DNA of 6,345 nt, taken from NCBI GenBank assembly GCA_028293405.1, contig JAQGOW010000646.1, positions 1-6,345 of the forward strand, read 5' to 3'. Source of the stretch: Verrucomicrobiales bacterium (GTDB lineage Bacteria > Verrucomicrobiota > Verrucomicrobiia > Limisphaerales > Palsa-1400). The notes under the pieces were generated by a model. The model was given only the letters and a program-made list of their open reading frames with translations, was not told the DNA's origin and did no database searches. Below, one piece after another: positions 6,152-6,345 of this stretch. The first letter of the stretch is position 1. The number at the start of each line of letters is the position of its first letter. A program made the translations under genes and the position numbers.

Positions 6152-6345
6152 ATGAAAAAAGTGCTACCGATGCTGGCGGTCCTCAGTGCAGGTCTGCTCA
6201 GTGCTTCTGCTAACGAACGACTTTTCACCTACACCTACGAACCCGAGACCATGCCGAAAGGCGGTTGGGAATTTGAAAATTGGGTTACGTCCCGCGTTGG
6301 ACGCAACGACGTAGTCGGCCAAAAGGATTATCGCCGCTGGGAATT
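6152..6345 (+). CDS. Exported, probably outer-membrane protein (3' truncated by the window)
   Basis: The first 64 codons of a gene that runs off the window. The start ATG 6152 opens a classical Sec signal peptide: MKK, a hydrophobic core (residues 4-17) and a cleavage site after ASA at 18-20. The mature part begins NERLFTYTYEPETMPKG and continues GWEFENWVTSRVGR and DYRRWE, with alternating aromatic and charged residues. This resembles the N-terminal strands of beta-barrel proteins whose mature region starts with a Phe/Tyr-rich strand, a Met/Leu-Pro-Lys-Gly turn and a Trp-Glu-Phe/Leu-Glu strand; I think of DUF6662-type proteins, but the fragment is too short to be certain. The most informative context is upstream: a candidate promoter with two identical palindromic operators, so expression is probably controlled by a metal-responsive or other small-molecule repressor. 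No strong Shine-Dalgarno precedes the ATG. Confidence 0.7.
   Translation, partial: MKKVLPMLAVLSAGLLSASANERLFTYTYEPETMPKGGWEFENWVTSRVGRNDVVGQKDYRRWE

Overview
The window looks like a chromosomal segment of a Verrucomicrobiota bacterium, possibly near Pedosphaera/Limisphaerales; Planctomycetota is the main alternative. Three things point there. The first is a paired PSCyt1-DUF1549-DUF1553 protein and Tat-exported DUF1501 protein, a gene pair that is strongly expanded in the Planctomycetota-Verrucomicrobiota group. The second is a cut-off secreted-protein tail ending in FYRIQAVRPLTP, a C-terminal style I associate with large verrucomicrobial surface proteins. The third is base composition and weak Shine-Dalgarno use that fit such a genome. 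No mobile element, tRNA, rRNA or CRISPR array was seen.

Layout. Positions 2-220 (+) hold the C-terminal end of a secreted protein. Positions 338-793 (+) encode a stand-alone receiver-domain response regulator of the Rcp1 type. Convergent to it, with only 38 nt between stops, is a two-gene minus-strand operon. Its first gene (5578 to 2306) is a 1090-aa Sec-exported protein with two CxxCH motifs, and its second (2277 to 832) is a 481-aa Tat-exported DUF1501 protein; the two are 28 nt apart. From the divergent intergenic region around 5579-5721 the plus strand carries a 99-aa PHA-granule-region family protein (5722-6021). After a 130-nt regulatory region comes the start of a signal-peptide-bearing, probably outer-membrane protein (6152 to the window end).

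How the genes fit together. The two minus-strand products are both exported and almost certainly work together in the periplasm or cell envelope; the biochemical role of this pair is not settled. The response regulator, the PHA-family protein and the outer-membrane protein have no visible functional link to the pair. The most striking non-coding element is at 6069-6121. Two identical copies of an 18-nt sequence built on a perfect 7-1-7 inverted repeat (TGAGACT-C-AGTCTCA) lie 29 nt apart. The first exactly fills the spacer of a candidate promoter that starts with a consensus TTGACA, and the second lies just past the predicted transcription start. This looks like a repressor-controlled promoter, plausibly Fur-family, for the downstream envelope protein.

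I see no clearly new multi-gene system. The points most worth following are the twin operator, the beta-rich module inserted in the C-terminal part of the DUF1553 protein, and the possibly leaderless transcript of the PHA-family gene.
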